From Flavobacterium sp. N2038 (GTDB lineage Bacteria; Bacteroidota; Bacteroidia; Flavobacteriales; Flavobacteriaceae), in assembly GCF_025947185.1 (NCBI RefSeq), contig NZ_CP110001.1, positions 3,782,001 to 3,846,000 on the forward strand: DNA of 64,000 bases, given 5' to 3'. Made by a program: the position numbers and the translations under genes. The notes below the pieces were generated by a model. It was not told the DNA's origin, ran no database searches, and saw only the letters and a program-made list of their open reading frames with translations. Below, one piece after another: positions 10,658 to 20,055 of this stretch. Position 1 is the stretch's first letter. Each line of letters starts with the position of its first letter.

Positions 10658-12409
10658 TTAAAAGTCAAATTTGTAATTTCCTCCAGCTAAGACCTGAAAT
10701 CCCTGAACAGGATAATTCAACCATCTTTCATAAGCCTGATTTCCGATATTATTCAACTTCAGGAAAAAGGTCAATCGTTCGTTATACTTATAGCCTACAT
10801 GTGCATTGGCATCAAAGTAACTTTTTAAAGTTGTTATAACCGGATCTGTACCTAAATTCAAATTGGTCTGCATATCTTTTCGCTCTCCCACAAAAAATAC
10901 ATTTAAACCTGCATACCATTGCTTAGTAATACTAACGTCAAGATTAGAACTTAATTTCATTGAAGGTAAATTCCATGCTTCCAAACCGTCTGTTTTATAA
11001 CTATTAAAAGTCCCATTAATTCCAAAAGAAACATTTTGAGAGAAATCTGCTTTTAATTCTCCATAAAAACGAAATGTTCTGACATCGTCATAAATTACAC
11101 CAAAAGAGTTTCCGAAAGCATAATTTTGATTATCAAAATCTTCTGTATAATCATTGCTTTTAAACAAAGCTTTATCTTTTTCATTCAGATAAGAACCTGT
11201 CAAATTATAATTAATATTATTTGCTAATTTTCCTTTTAATCCTGCAAAAACAGTATACTGATTACTGGTTGGTCGCATATTTAAAGTTGGAGATAAAAAT
11301 GGATTTTCAGTTACAAAATCAGCATATGAATTTTGATTTAAGCTTCCGTTTACTCCGGTATAAAAAATCATTAAATCACCAACCAATTTATATGATGCAT
11401 TCACTTTTGGATAAACATAAAATTTGTTTCCGCTGTTTTCAGAATCTAAAGCATAATACAATCCAGCTCCCAACTCAAGCGTCCACTCATTTTCATTAAT
11501 CACAAAACTTGGCTCTATTCCAAAATTAGTCAGACTGTATTTTAAAGGTTCAACATTATCATAGGCATAATTATGTTCAAAAGAACCGCTTACATGATCT
11601 ACAATAATATTGGTATTTATAGTCTGATCCATCACATCTACTTTGAATGTTGGCTTTACATAAAAACGATTCTCTGACGAAGAAAAACTGTCTGAAAAAT
11701 GTGTAAACCTCGTTGAAATCTTGCTAAAAATCCCTTCGTTAAATTCTACATTTCCACCTAGTGATATTGTATTGTAAGAGTGATTCGGATTAATGCCTCT
11801 TATTAAATCCTCCTGCGTTGCCGGCGGTAAAGTCATACCGAAATCAGCTGGAAGACCATACCAGTTATAAACCTGATTCTGATATCCTAAATCAACACCC
11901 CAGGACACATCACGATTGATTACTCCATAACCAACATTTAAAGCCGTATCATAAAACTCATCATTTAAGTTAACATCTTTAATTCCGCCTTGCGAAGAGT
12001 GATGACGAAACATTCCGGCCACATAATCATTATTCCCTAAATCCTGCGTTACAAACAATTCAGCATTTAAAGTCCCATAATTTCCAACTCCTAAAGTGGC
12101 ATAATTATTAAATAACCGTTCTTTTTTAGATTTCTCAACTCCTTCGGCTTTTCCTTTTGATGGCGTAAAGGTTGAAGCAACCGGAACCGACAAAATACTA
12201 TATTTAATCGTTTCTTTGGGTTGGTTTCCTGTATCATCAAGCGATGGAGTTTCTTTCACTTTAAACGCATCAGATATTGTTGGCGAGTATGGTTTTACTA
12301 CGTTTACCGTTTCTGTTCCGATATTTTCATTTTTCTTTTGCGAAAATGAAACCTGAACAACAAACAACAGCAGTAAAATGATAATTTTATTATGGCTATT
12401 TAATCTCAT
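10658..12409 (-). CDS. TonB-dependent-receptor-like outer-membrane beta-barrel protein
   Basis: 583-residue outer-membrane protein. Residues 1-23 are a signal peptide ending VSFS-Q. A short periplasmic stretch follows (VNVVKPYSPTISDAFKVKE), then repeated amphipathic strands from about residue 95 and a C-terminal strand GGNYKFDF ending in Phe, as required for BAM insertion. LNNIGNQAYERWLNYPVQG is typical of the last strands of TonB-dependent receptors. No full plug domain is visible, so it is shorter than transporters of about 700-900 residues. Its neighbours PhzF and the large TPR protein lie upstream on the same strand. A role as partner of the TPR protein is inferred from proximity. Confidence 0.8.
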   Translation of the reverse strand: MRLNSHNKIIILLLLFVVQVSFSQKKNENIGTETVNVVKPYSPTISDAFKVKETPSLDDTGNQPKETIKYSILSVPVASTFTPSKGKAEGVEKSKKERLFNNYATLGVGNYGTLNAELFVTQDLGNNDYVAGMFRHHSSQGGIKDVNLNDEFYDTALNVGYGVINRDVSWGVDLGYQNQVYNWYGLPADFGMTLPPATQEDLIRGINPNHSYNTISLGGNVEFNEGIFSKISTRFTHFSDSFSSSENRFYVKPTFKVDVMDQTINTNIIVDHVSGSFEHNYAYDNVEPLKYSLTNFGIEPSFVINENEWTLELGAGLYYALDSENSGNKFYVYPKVNASYKLVGDLMIFYTGVNGSLNQNSYADFVTENPFLSPTLNMRPTSNQYTVFAGLKGKLANNINYNLTGSYLNEKDKALFKSNDYTEDFDNQNYAFGNSFGVIYDDVRTFRFYGELKADFSQNVSFGINGTFNSYKTDGLEAWNLPSMKLSSNLDVSITKQWYAGLNVFFVGERKDMQTNLNLGTDPVITTLKSYFDANAHVGYKYNERLTFFLKLNNIGNQAYERWLNYPVQGFQVLAGGNYKFDF

Positions 12410-12593
12410 ATTTCTTCTTTTTAAGAGTATAGAGAAAAGAGTATAGAAAATAGACTTATGCCATTTCTTAATTCTTAAGCTCCAACTCTTTGTTCTGTTC
12501 TATATTCTAAAATCTATATTCTTTATTCTTTTTTCTATTTTCTATTTTCCGAAAATCTTGGCTCTATATTCTCTTGCTTCTATTCTCTATAAT

Positions 12594-13457
12594 CTAAGCT
12601 TCCCACTCTCCTTTAGCAACAAACTGAGCGTTACCCCCAATTTCAATATCATATTTATCATCCGTTAGTTTTCCTTTGAAATAAATTTCAGATGGACGAT
12701 TTATATAATCTCCCTGATGATTTGTTAATTCTAATTCAGGCTTATGATATTTTAGTAAAAAAGCTTGTAAACATGTACTGGCACTTCCTGTTGCAGCATC
12801 TTCTACCAATTGATTATGTTCGACACATAACATTCTGCTAAACAATTTTGAGCCTTCTAAATAATAAAAATACAAGCCTCTATGATCTGTTTTACAATGC
12901 TGCTTCAGCCAGTTATCTGTTTTATCTTTATCTAAAATCAAATTCTCTAAAGCTCTTTTACTGCTTAAGCCCACCATTACAAAAGCACTTCCGGTGGTTA
13001 CTTCCTGAATTGGAAACTGATTTTCGAAATCGCTTATTTTTAAATTACTGAATAATGTGAAATCTTCTTTTGAAAAAACATCCCAAAACTTTGGCTGTGC
13101 TGCTTTTAGCCAAATCAATCCTTCTGATTTATGAATCGCAATTGGCCCAATGGGAACTTCCAGTTTAATTTCACTTGGTGAATTATCAAGAATCTTATTC
13201 ATCAAAACCCATGAAGTACCAATTATCGGATGCCCCGCAAACTGCATTTCATGTGCCGGAGTAAATATTCTAATCTCGGCTTTATTATTCTCTTTATCCA
13301 GTTTAGTCACAAAAGTGCTTTCCGCAAAATTGATTTCACGTGCAATCTTTTGCATTTCGTCTGAACTTAATTTTTCTGCATCCATAAAAACCGCCAATTG
13401 ATTTCCGGTGTATTTTTTATCTGCAAAAACATCAACTATATAAAAAGGTAAACTCAT
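12594..13457 (-). CDS. PhzF-family isomerase/epimerase-like protein
   Basis: Member of the PhzF/diaminopimelate-epimerase fold, 287 residues, cytoplasmic. It opens YIVDVFADKKYTGNQLAVF and carries the conserved INFAESTFV (with the catalytic Glu of the family), FTPAHEMQFAGHPIIGTSWV and VEDAATGSASTCLQAFLLKY. These are both halves of the duplicated fold. No phenazine genes are nearby, so the substrate is unknown. It sits between the TonB-receptor-like gene and the TPR gene, separated from each by low-complexity spacers of about 130-185 bases. Confidence 0.9.
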   Translation of the reverse strand: MSLPFYIVDVFADKKYTGNQLAVFMDAEKLSSDEMQKIAREINFAESTFVTKLDKENNKAEIRIFTPAHEMQFAGHPIIGTSWVLMNKILDNSPSEIKLEVPIGPIAIHKSEGLIWLKAAQPKFWDVFSKEDFTLFSNLKISDFENQFPIQEVTTGSAFVMVGLSSKRALENLILDKDKTDNWLKQHCKTDHRGLYFYYLEGSKLFSRMLCVEHNQLVEDAATGSASTCLQAFLLKYHKPELELTNHQGDYINRPSEIYFKGKLTDDKYDIEIGGNAQFVAKGEWEA

Positions 13458-13543
13458 TTCTTTCTTTTTTTTCTTTTAGAAAATAGAAGCAAGAACAAAG
13501 AAGAAAGACTTTTAATCTTGCATCTTGTCTCTTTCTTCTTTTC

Positions 13544-13585
13544 TATTCTCTTTATTCTATTCTCTTTATTCTATTCTCTTTATTC
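13544..13585. repeat. Three perfect 14-bp tandem repeats
   Basis: TATTCTCTTTATTC is repeated three times (13544-13557, 13558-13571, 13572-13585), ending at the base before the TPR gene stop codon. A related pyrimidine-rich stretch lies at 12500-12595 downstream of the PhzF gene. Confidence 0.9.
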
Positions 13586-16500
13586 TTATTTATTAATCGA
13601 CGAATTCGTTTTTGATTCTTCTACTTTAATTGCACTCAACTCTCTTTTTGCTTCTTCAACCACATCCGGATAATCTGTGAAATTGTTGATTACGTTATCT
13701 AAAATGTAAGTTGCCTGATAGCTATCTTTTAAACCGTAAAAGTTTTTCGCCATTAACACCAAACCTTTTGCACCATAATACTTATAAGCAGAATAGTTCT
13801 TGGCCAATTTCTGAACAGTAGTATTTGAAGCGTCAAATTTTCCTTCTTTAGTTTTAAAATAAGCATCATAATACAAGGCTTCTGCTGCTAATTCTCCTTT
13901 AGAAGTTGTCAGAAGTTTTGCATAAGCTGATTTCGCTTTGTCTTCATTTCCTGTTTGCATTGCTGCTCGTGCAACAATAATTTGCGCATCGGCTTTTACA
14001 CCTGCGTCAGCTTTTGGATTTTCTAAAACTTTCTCGGCAGAAAGCACAGAATTGTCATAATCCTTTTTGTCATAATAACATTTCATCAAATTAGCCTGCG
14101 CAAAGTTTTTATTCTGAGGATAATCAGCTCCGTTTTCTAAACGCACTAAAACCGGAATAGCTTTATCACAATCTTTTGCTTTTAAGTAAATCTGAGCCAA
14201 TCTGTTTAATGCCTGTTCTGTAAACTCACTTCTTGGCTGATCAATTACATATTGATAATTTGGCACCGATTTAGTTTCAGAACCTTCGGCATATGTTAAT
14301 TGTGCTAAATAAAAATTAGCCTCCAGCGCGTGTAAACCAGTTGGGAATTTACTCACATAGCCTGAGAATCCTGTAATTGCTGCTTTGTTATTACTTTGAC
14401 TATATTGCTTAAATGCTGCGTCGTAAGTATCATTATCTAATTCTGCATCTGTAACCGATACAAAATCCAAAGTTCTAACCCATGTTGCGTATTCATCTAC
14501 TTTGCCTGAATCAACATAAATTAATCTTGCTGTTGAAACTGCTTCCAGCGCTTCTGGTGTTTTTGGAAACTCGGCAGCAACTTTTTTGAATTTTGACAAA
14601 GCCAGTTCATCTCGATCAGAGTTGTAATAGATCAAACCTTGTTTTAAAATCGATTTTGAAGTAAATGAGCCGTTTTTATATTCTGAAATCAACTGATCAT
14701 ACGTTTTAATCGCCAAATCATTTTTCTTGTCGGCTACATATGTATTTCCTAATTCAAACAAAGCATCATCACGATACTCTGATTTTTTATACATTTTAAG
14801 GAAATTATTCAGCTCATTGATTTTCTGATCATTTTTTGACATAAAACCATACGAAAGTGCTTTCTGAAACTGTGCATAATCTGCATCAACTCCTTTCGCA
14901 TCAATTGCTTTCCCATAAGCTTCCATTGCCTGCGAATATTTGGAAGTCACAAAACGGGAATCTCCTAAACGTAAATAAGAATCGTTTAAACGTGTTTTAT
15001 CTGATGGCGCATTCTCAATTTGAGCCTGAAATGAATTTGCAGCCTGATCATAATCTTTCAGTTTGAAATACGTATAACCAATATTATAATTGATGTTTTT
15101 ATATTCTTCCGTCGATTTTGCAGCAGCCTGACCCGCAAACTGTTTATAAGTCAGTAATGCATTCTGAAAATCATCGGCAAGATATTCTGTTTCTGCTTTC
15201 CAGAATGTTGCACGTGCTGTAAACTCAGGTGTTTTTTGTTCGCTGATAGCACTTTTGAACATCTTTCCTGCTTCAGCATAATTAGATTCATTATACAATT
15301 CTAATCCTCTGTAAAATAAAACTTTCTGATAAGCTGCTTTATTTTCTGCAGTTCTGTTCTTCTCTAATAAAGTTAAAGCTTCTTTATAATTTTTTGTAGA
15401 AATATAAGAGTCCACTAATAGTTTTTCAACTTCAGATTTGCTTGCATTATTTGGATATTTTTTCAGGAAATCAAGCAAAATTCCCGGAACAGTCTGATAA
15501 GCATTTCCAATATCATAACTCAATTTGGCATAATTCAAAGCTGCATCTTCCTGAATTTGAGCATTAAACTCCATTTCAGAAGCATTTTTAAATGCATTCA
15601 GTGCTTCTTGTTTTTTTCCTGTGTTCAAATAACTTAAACCTAAATGGTAATAAGCATTCTGAGCTACGAAATCTTTTCCTTCAATAATTTTATTGAACTG
15701 AGAAATGGCTTTTTCATAATCCTTTTGCTCGTAATACGCATAACCTAACTGGTAAAAATCCGTATTATTCCATTTTCCCTTTTTACCGGCATATTTCTCT
15801 AAAAACGGAATTGCTTTATCATATTGTTTTAAATTGAAATAACTTTCACCGATGATTTTATTCAATTCAGATTTTTCCAATTCGTTTGATTTTGCCATTG
15901 CTTTTTGACCTAAATCAATTGCTTTTTGGAAATTCCCCAATTTGAAATTCATGTCGGCCTGATAATACGAAAGCTTCTCTTTGTATTTTTCTTCGCCAGA
16001 AACTTCATCAAAATATTTTGTAGCTTCCTTATAATCATCTCCTTCATAAGCCATAAATCCTAAATAATATTTGGCCTGAGAACCAAATTCAGGAGAATTT
16101 ACCACTTTATTAAAATACGTTGTCGCTTCTTTTTTCTTTTTGGCATTGAAATAACTATATCCTTTCTGGAAATTAAATTTATCCGAATCAGATTTGCTCA
16201 TGTAGCTTTCATCTACTTTATCAAACCATTGCAAAGCTTTTGGATAATTTCCCTGCTCAAAGAAATATTGGGCAACCTCAATGTATGCCTGGTTTTGTTT
16301 TGTGCTTGTTGGATAGTCTTCTACAAATTTTTCCATTAGCGCATCGGCATTTGCCTGATTTGTTCTAATGGCACAATTGGCAATATAATAAGCACAGTCT
16401 GACTTTACTTCTTCAGTTGGTGCAGTATTATTTTTTATATATTCAAAAATATGTTGCGCCGATGCATATTGTTTGTCATTATACAAAGCCAGAGCTTTAT

Positions 16501-16609
16501 CAAAATCCTTTAATTCGTAAGTATATATAGCTGATTTTTGTGCCGAAACTGTGGTCGAAATAAGAACTGTTGGGAATAAAAAGAACCAGAGGAGTTTATG
16601 CATTTTCAT
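13586..16609 (-). CDS. Secreted tetratricopeptide-repeat protein
   Basis: 1007-residue exported protein. Residues 1-23 are a signal peptide ending VSA-Q. The rest is built of TPR units, for example AKYYLGFMAYEGDDYKEATK, FYQLGYAYYEQKDYEKAISQ and INYNIGYTYFKLKDYDQAA, at least fifteen by eye. Such proteins scaffold periplasmic or outer-membrane complexes. The nearby TonB-receptor-like barrel is a possible partner (inference). A TACATTTG element sits just upstream of the start. Confidence 0.9.
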   Translation of the reverse strand: MKMHKLLWFFLFPTVLISTTVSAQKSAIYTYELKDFDKALALYNDKQYASAQHIFEYIKNNTAPTEEVKSDCAYYIANCAIRTNQANADALMEKFVEDYPTSTKQNQAYIEVAQYFFEQGNYPKALQWFDKVDESYMSKSDSDKFNFQKGYSYFNAKKKKEATTYFNKVVNSPEFGSQAKYYLGFMAYEGDDYKEATKYFDEVSGEEKYKEKLSYYQADMNFKLGNFQKAIDLGQKAMAKSNELEKSELNKIIGESYFNLKQYDKAIPFLEKYAGKKGKWNNTDFYQLGYAYYEQKDYEKAISQFNKIIEGKDFVAQNAYYHLGLSYLNTGKKQEALNAFKNASEMEFNAQIQEDAALNYAKLSYDIGNAYQTVPGILLDFLKKYPNNASKSEVEKLLVDSYISTKNYKEALTLLEKNRTAENKAAYQKVLFYRGLELYNESNYAEAGKMFKSAISEQKTPEFTARATFWKAETEYLADDFQNALLTYKQFAGQAAAKSTEEYKNINYNIGYTYFKLKDYDQAANSFQAQIENAPSDKTRLNDSYLRLGDSRFVTSKYSQAMEAYGKAIDAKGVDADYAQFQKALSYGFMSKNDQKINELNNFLKMYKKSEYRDDALFELGNTYVADKKNDLAIKTYDQLISEYKNGSFTSKSILKQGLIYYNSDRDELALSKFKKVAAEFPKTPEALEAVSTARLIYVDSGKVDEYATWVRTLDFVSVTDAELDNDTYDAAFKQYSQSNNKAAITGFSGYVSKFPTGLHALEANFYLAQLTYAEGSETKSVPNYQYVIDQPRSEFTEQALNRLAQIYLKAKDCDKAIPVLVRLENGADYPQNKNFAQANLMKCYYDKKDYDNSVLSAEKVLENPKADAGVKADAQIIVARAAMQTGNEDKAKSAYAKLLTTSKGELAAEALYYDAYFKTKEGKFDASNTTVQKLAKNYSAYKYYGAKGLVLMAKNFYGLKDSYQATYILDNVINNFTDYPDVVEEAKRELSAIKVEESKTNSSINK

Positions 16610-16946
16610 TATAATTTAGTATTCAAATGTATCATTTTATACCGTGTATAACGAAACGTTTCTGGCATTTATTATGAACAAATCGCTTTATAGTTGTTAT
16701 TAAACAGCTTATTAAGCATCAAAATATTGATTCTCAAACATTCAAAATGACGCGTTTTAAACTGTATAAGTCATGTAAGTTATTATAAGTAAGAAGCTTT
16801 GCCGGAACACTACTAAAATGAACTTATATCTCTTGTATGGTTTAATTTTGCAATACATTTTTGAGCAATTTTATTCAGAAATCATTAAAATTTATTTTGA
16901 ATCCAAGCGTTATCTTATTACTTTTACCATTCAAATCAATTTTACT
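16610..16946. other. Divergent intergenic region between the TPR gene and ftsE
   Basis: A 337-base gap read in both directions. It holds the TPR -7 element and a TAATTTTG sequence at 16843-16850 on the plus strand that could drive ftsE. The open frame continues upstream of ftsE to 16818, but that part encodes a hydrophobic low-complexity peptide unlike FtsE. Confidence 0.5.
16624..16631 (-). promoter_or_regulatory. Candidate -7 element of the TPR gene
   Basis: TACATTTG on the minus strand matches TAnnTTTG and would give a transcript starting only about 8 bases before the ATG. No clear -33 TTG is seen. Confidence 0.4.
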
Positions 16947-17630
16947 ATGTCAGAAACCGTACTATCTCTTAAAGAAGTCACTATATATCAAGAAGGAAGA
17001 AAAATTATATCTCATATTAATTTAGATGTTGAACATGGTGAGTTTATTTACATCATTGGAAAAACAGGTTCCGGAAAAAGTAGTTTCTTAAAAACTTTAT
17101 ATGCAGATTTACCTTTAATTGAAGGTGAAGGTCACATTGTTGAATTTGATTTGGCGACTTTAAAAGAGAGCGATATCCCGTATTTGAGACGTAAAATTGG
17201 AATCGTATTTCAGGATTTCAAATTACTTCCGGACCGTTCTGTAAAAGACAATATGCTTTTTGTACTAAAAGCAACAGGCTGGGTTGAAAAAGGGGCTATG
17301 GAGCACAAAATCGACGAAGTTTTGAATAAAGTCGGAATGAAAGATTTCTTAAACAAAATGCCTCACCAACTTTCGGGAGGAGAACAGCAACGTGTTGCAA
17401 TTGCAAGAGCCTTACTTAACGATCCTGAATTTATCTTAGCCGATGAACCAACAGGAAACCTTGATCCGCAAACTAGTTCAGAGGTTTTAGAAGTATTAAA
17501 AAACATCAATGCTAATGGTAAAACCGTTATCATGGCAACGCACGATTATGCTTTATTGATGAAATTTCCATCTAAAACATTGAAATGCGAGGATGAAAGA
17601 ATCTTCGAAGTGGTGCAAAGAAGCGTGTAA
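16947..17630 (+). CDS. ftsE: Cell division ATP-binding protein FtsE
   Basis: ABC ATPase of the FtsEX complex, which couples cytokinesis to peptidoglycan hydrolase activation at the inner membrane. The 227 residues carry Walker [11 protein letters not shown]-loop [15 protein letters not shown], signature LSGGEQQR, Walker [13 protein letters not shown] and the H-loop ATHDYAL. The start is the ATG before [14 protein letters not shown]; the frame is open further upstream but does not match the family. ftsX is not adjacent; instead a glycosyltransferase overlaps the stop codon (TAATG), so the two are translationally coupled. Confidence 0.92.
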   Translation: MSETVLSLKEVTIYQEGRKIISHINLDVEHGEFIYIIGKTGSGKSSFLKTLYADLPLIEGEGHIVEFDLATLKESDIPYLRRKIGIVFQDFKLLPDRSVKDNMLFVLKATGWVEKGAMEHKIDEVLNKVGMKDFLNKMPHQLSGGEQQRVAIARALLNDPEFILADEPTGNLDPQTSSEVLEVLKNINANGKTVIMATHDYALLMKFPSKTLKCEDERIFEVVQRSV

Positions 17631-18520
17631 TGCTTTCCATTTTAATTCCGGTTTACAATTATAATGCTTTACCTCTCGTTAACGAACTTGTAAAGCAATG
17701 TAATACTTGTGGAATTAACTTTGAAATTCTTTGTCAGGACGATGCTTCAAATTCTGGCGAAAACGCTCAAAATCAAATTATAAATTCTTTTTCTAATTGT
17801 GCCTTTTTTATAAATGACAGCAATTTAGGAAGAGGAAAAAACATCAATTCGTTAGCTCAAAAAGCAAAATACGATTGGTTTTTAATTTTGGACTGCGATA
17901 CTTTTCCTGCTCAGAATAGTTTTATTCAAAACTATATTGCCGCGATTTCAGAATCTAAAAGCATTTATTTTGGAGGAATTGTTTATGAAGACAAAAAGCC
18001 TGAACAAGAACAACTTTTGCGCTGGATTTACGGGCAGAAAAGAGAAACTTCGGCTGTTCTGACTTCTAATTTATTAATCAAAAAAGATGTTTTTTTACAA
18101 CATCAATTTGATGAATCGGTTACGAAATATGGTTATGAAGATTTACTTTTCTTTTCTGTTTTAAAAAAGAATGATTTCAAAATAACCCGAATAGAAAATC
18201 CTACTTTTCATCTAAATCTAGAAACTTCTCAAGTCTTTTTAAATAAAACAAAAACCGCAATAGAAAATTTATTTTTTCTTTATCAATCAGGCAAAATTTC
18301 TACAGATGACAGCAAAATAGTCAAAGCTTTTGAAGTTCTTAAAAAAGTAAAATTGATTCGCTTTTCGAATTTTATTTTCAAAAAAAATCAAGATAAAATC
18401 GAACGGAATTTACTTTCAGAAAAACCATCTTTATTTCTTTTTGACCTTTATAAATTGGGCTATTTTAATTTTTTGAATTCCTGCAAGGTTTCCAAAACCT
18501 TGTCGGTATCTAGGATGTAA
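17630..18520 (+). CDS. Family 2 glycosyltransferase with repeat-encoded C-terminus
   Basis: GT-A fold transferase using a nucleotide sugar, likely for surface polysaccharide. It opens [20 protein letters not shown], then EILCQDDASNSGE, and the DxD-type motif is LILDCDTFPA. It overlaps the ftsE stop by one base. The last 12 residues (285-296, CKVSKTLSVSRM) are encoded by the left arm of a 22-bp inverted repeat, so the original C-terminus was probably replaced or extended. The acceptor is unknown. Confidence 0.85.
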   Translation: MLSILIPVYNYNALPLVNELVKQCNTCGINFEILCQDDASNSGENAQNQIINSFSNCAFFINDSNLGRGKNINSLAQKAKYDWFLILDCDTFPAQNSFIQNYIAAISESKSIYFGGIVYEDKKPEQEQLLRWIYGQKRETSAVLTSNLLIKKDVFLQHQFDESVTKYGYEDLLFFSVLKKNDFKITRIENPTFHLNLETSQVFLNKTKTAIENLFFLYQSGKISTDDSKIVKAFEVLKKVKLIRFSNFIFKKNQDKIERNLLSEKPSLFLFDLYKLGYFNFLNSCKVSKTLSVSRM

Positions 18521-18551
18521 TTTAGACCTACAAGGTTTTGGAAACCTTGCA
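18482..18551. repeat. 22-bp inverted repeat overlapping the end of a glycosyltransferase gene
   Basis: TGCAAGGTTTCCAAAACCTT(GT) at 18482-18503 is the exact reverse complement of 18530-18551. The left arm lies in the coding region of the GT2 gene. A third copy with two changes is at 37581-37602. It may also terminate both converging genes. Confidence 0.9.
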
Positions 18552-18558
18552 AGAGAGC

Positions 18559-19650
18559 TTAGAGTTGTAATCCTTCAAAAAACTGTTTCCACTGCTCCAT
18601 TATTTTTTCAATCGAAAAGTTTTCAGAAGTTTCTTTTGCTCTGCTCCCCAATTTTAATCTTATTTCTTCATTTTCGATCAAAAAAGAAAGCTTTTCAATA
18701 TACAGATCAAAATCATTCTCCGGAATCAAAAAGCCGTTTTTATCATTTGTGATAATTGTTCCGGGACCAATTGGACAATCATATGCGATGCAAGGCAATC
18801 CAAAAGCCATGGCTTCCAACAAAACCATCGGGAATCCTTCTGATCTGGAAGTCATTGCATATATTGAAGCTTCCTGATATTTTTCTTCTATACTTTTTAC
18901 AAAACTAAAAATATTCACATTTGATTTTAATCCTAAATCAAACACTATATTTCGTAAAGAATCAGCTTCATCTGTATAAATATCTAAAATCCAGTCCGAA
19001 TGTTTTTCAACTGCTTTTTCCCATATTAACAACAATCGGTCTAAACCTTTTTCATAAGAATTCCGCGCAACCGCAATGATCTTTTTATTTTTTAAAGTTG
19101 AAGGATTTTCGGTCTTAATCCAGGACGGATTTGAAATTACAACTCCATTATTCACATTCCATTCTTCAAGACTTGCAGACGAAAGCGCAACCATTTTTGT
19201 AAATCGTCGGGATCCAAGAGTTTTAAACTGATATTTTATCCTTTGAATTGATTTTGAAAAAAAATCTTTCTTTTGTTGCTGTTCTTCGATAAATTTTGAA
19301 CCGTGACATTCAAATACCACCGGTATTTTTGTTTTAATTATAAACGGAAAAATAAACGCTTTTAAACCATTATCCGCAACCAGAACAATATCAGGCTGAA
19401 TCTCTTTAATCTTTTGATTTATCAGATTTTGATATGCTTTCAAGAACTGAAAAGCATTTCCTTCTAAAATAATATGATGAAATACCACCTGAGAATTAAA
19501 ATCATAAAATGGCAAATCATCATCTTCATTTTGAGATAGGATATGCACTTCATAATTAAACTTTTCAATAAAATAATTTGCTTTTAAAGACAAAACACGT
19601 GCAACACCGCCGGCATTTTTTATTTTGGGAACAATATAAAGAAGCCTCAT
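18559..19650 (-). CDS. Family 4 glycosyltransferase
   Basis: 363-residue GT-B fold retaining glycosyltransferase. The N-terminal acceptor domain begins MRLLYIVPKIKNAGGVARVL. The donor domain carries the E-x7-E signature in SRSEGFPMVLLEAMAFGLPC, followed by CPIGPGTIITNDKNGFLIP, typical of galactosyl- or hexosaminyltransferases in polysaccharide loci. Its start overlaps the stop of the FdtA-like gene by 4 bases (ATGA-type), so the two are co-translated. Confidence 0.9.
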   Translation of the reverse strand: MRLLYIVPKIKNAGGVARVLSLKANYFIEKFNYEVHILSQNEDDDLPFYDFNSQVVFHHIILEGNAFQFLKAYQNLINQKIKEIQPDIVLVADNGLKAFIFPFIIKTKIPVVFECHGSKFIEEQQQKKDFFSKSIQRIKYQFKTLGSRRFTKMVALSSASLEEWNVNNGVVISNPSWIKTENPSTLKNKKIIAVARNSYEKGLDRLLLIWEKAVEKHSDWILDIYTDEADSLRNIVFDLGLKSNVNIFSFVKSIEEKYQEASIYAMTSRSEGFPMVLLEAMAFGLPCIAYDCPIGPGTIITNDKNGFLIPENDFDLYIEKLSFLIENEEIRLKLGSRAKETSENFSIEKIMEQWKQFFEGLQL

Positions 19651-20051
19651 TTTTTCGAATTCAAAAAAGTTTCATAATCCCGAATATAATCGGATTCTTC
19701 AAAAATATCAGATGCCAAAACGAGACAAATTGCACCCGAAGAAAAGTTTTCTAATTCTCTCCAGATCCCCTTTGGTAAATGAAGCCCAAGATTGGGTTTA
19801 TTTAGTAAATAACTTTTTTTATCGTTACCGTCGTTTACTGTTACCTCAAAACTTCCGCTTAAAGCGATCAGAACTTCGTGTTGTTCTATATGCGAATGTC
19901 CACCACGAAATGCACTGCTTGGAACATCAAAAAGATAATAAACCCTTTTGAAATCAAATGGTAAAATCCCATTTTGAATAAAAGCCAAATTGCCGCTTAA
20001 ATCTTCTACAACCGGAATTTTAAGTAATTCTATATCTTGAATTGTTGTCAT
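19647..20051 (-). CDS. FdtA/QdtA-type dTDP-4-oxo-6-deoxyglucose ketoisomerase
   Basis: Cupin of the WxcM-like family, 134 residues, that would convert dTDP-4-keto-6-deoxy-D-glucose to a 3-keto sugar on the way to dTDP-3-amino-3,6-dideoxyhexose. The family signatures are LPFDFKRVYYLFDVP, then RGGHSHIEQHEVLIALSGSF with the catalytic His pair, and LHLPKGIWRELENFSSGAIC. The DegT aminotransferase 4.6 kb away in the same locus is the expected next enzyme. Whether the product is the Fuc3N (galacto) or Qui3N (gluco) form cannot be decided from sequence. Confidence 0.85.
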   Translation of the reverse strand: MTTIQDIELLKIPVVEDLSGNLAFIQNGILPFDFKRVYYLFDVPSSAFRGGHSHIEQHEVLIALSGSFEVTVNDGNDKKSYLLNKPNLGLHLPKGIWRELENFSSGAICLVLASDIFEESDYIRDYETFLNSKK

Positions 20052-20055
20052 ATTT

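Noticed and set aside
16818..16946. 43-residue N-terminal extension of FtsE
   Set aside because: The hydrophobic extension does not match FtsE, and the ATG at 16947 gives the usual family length.
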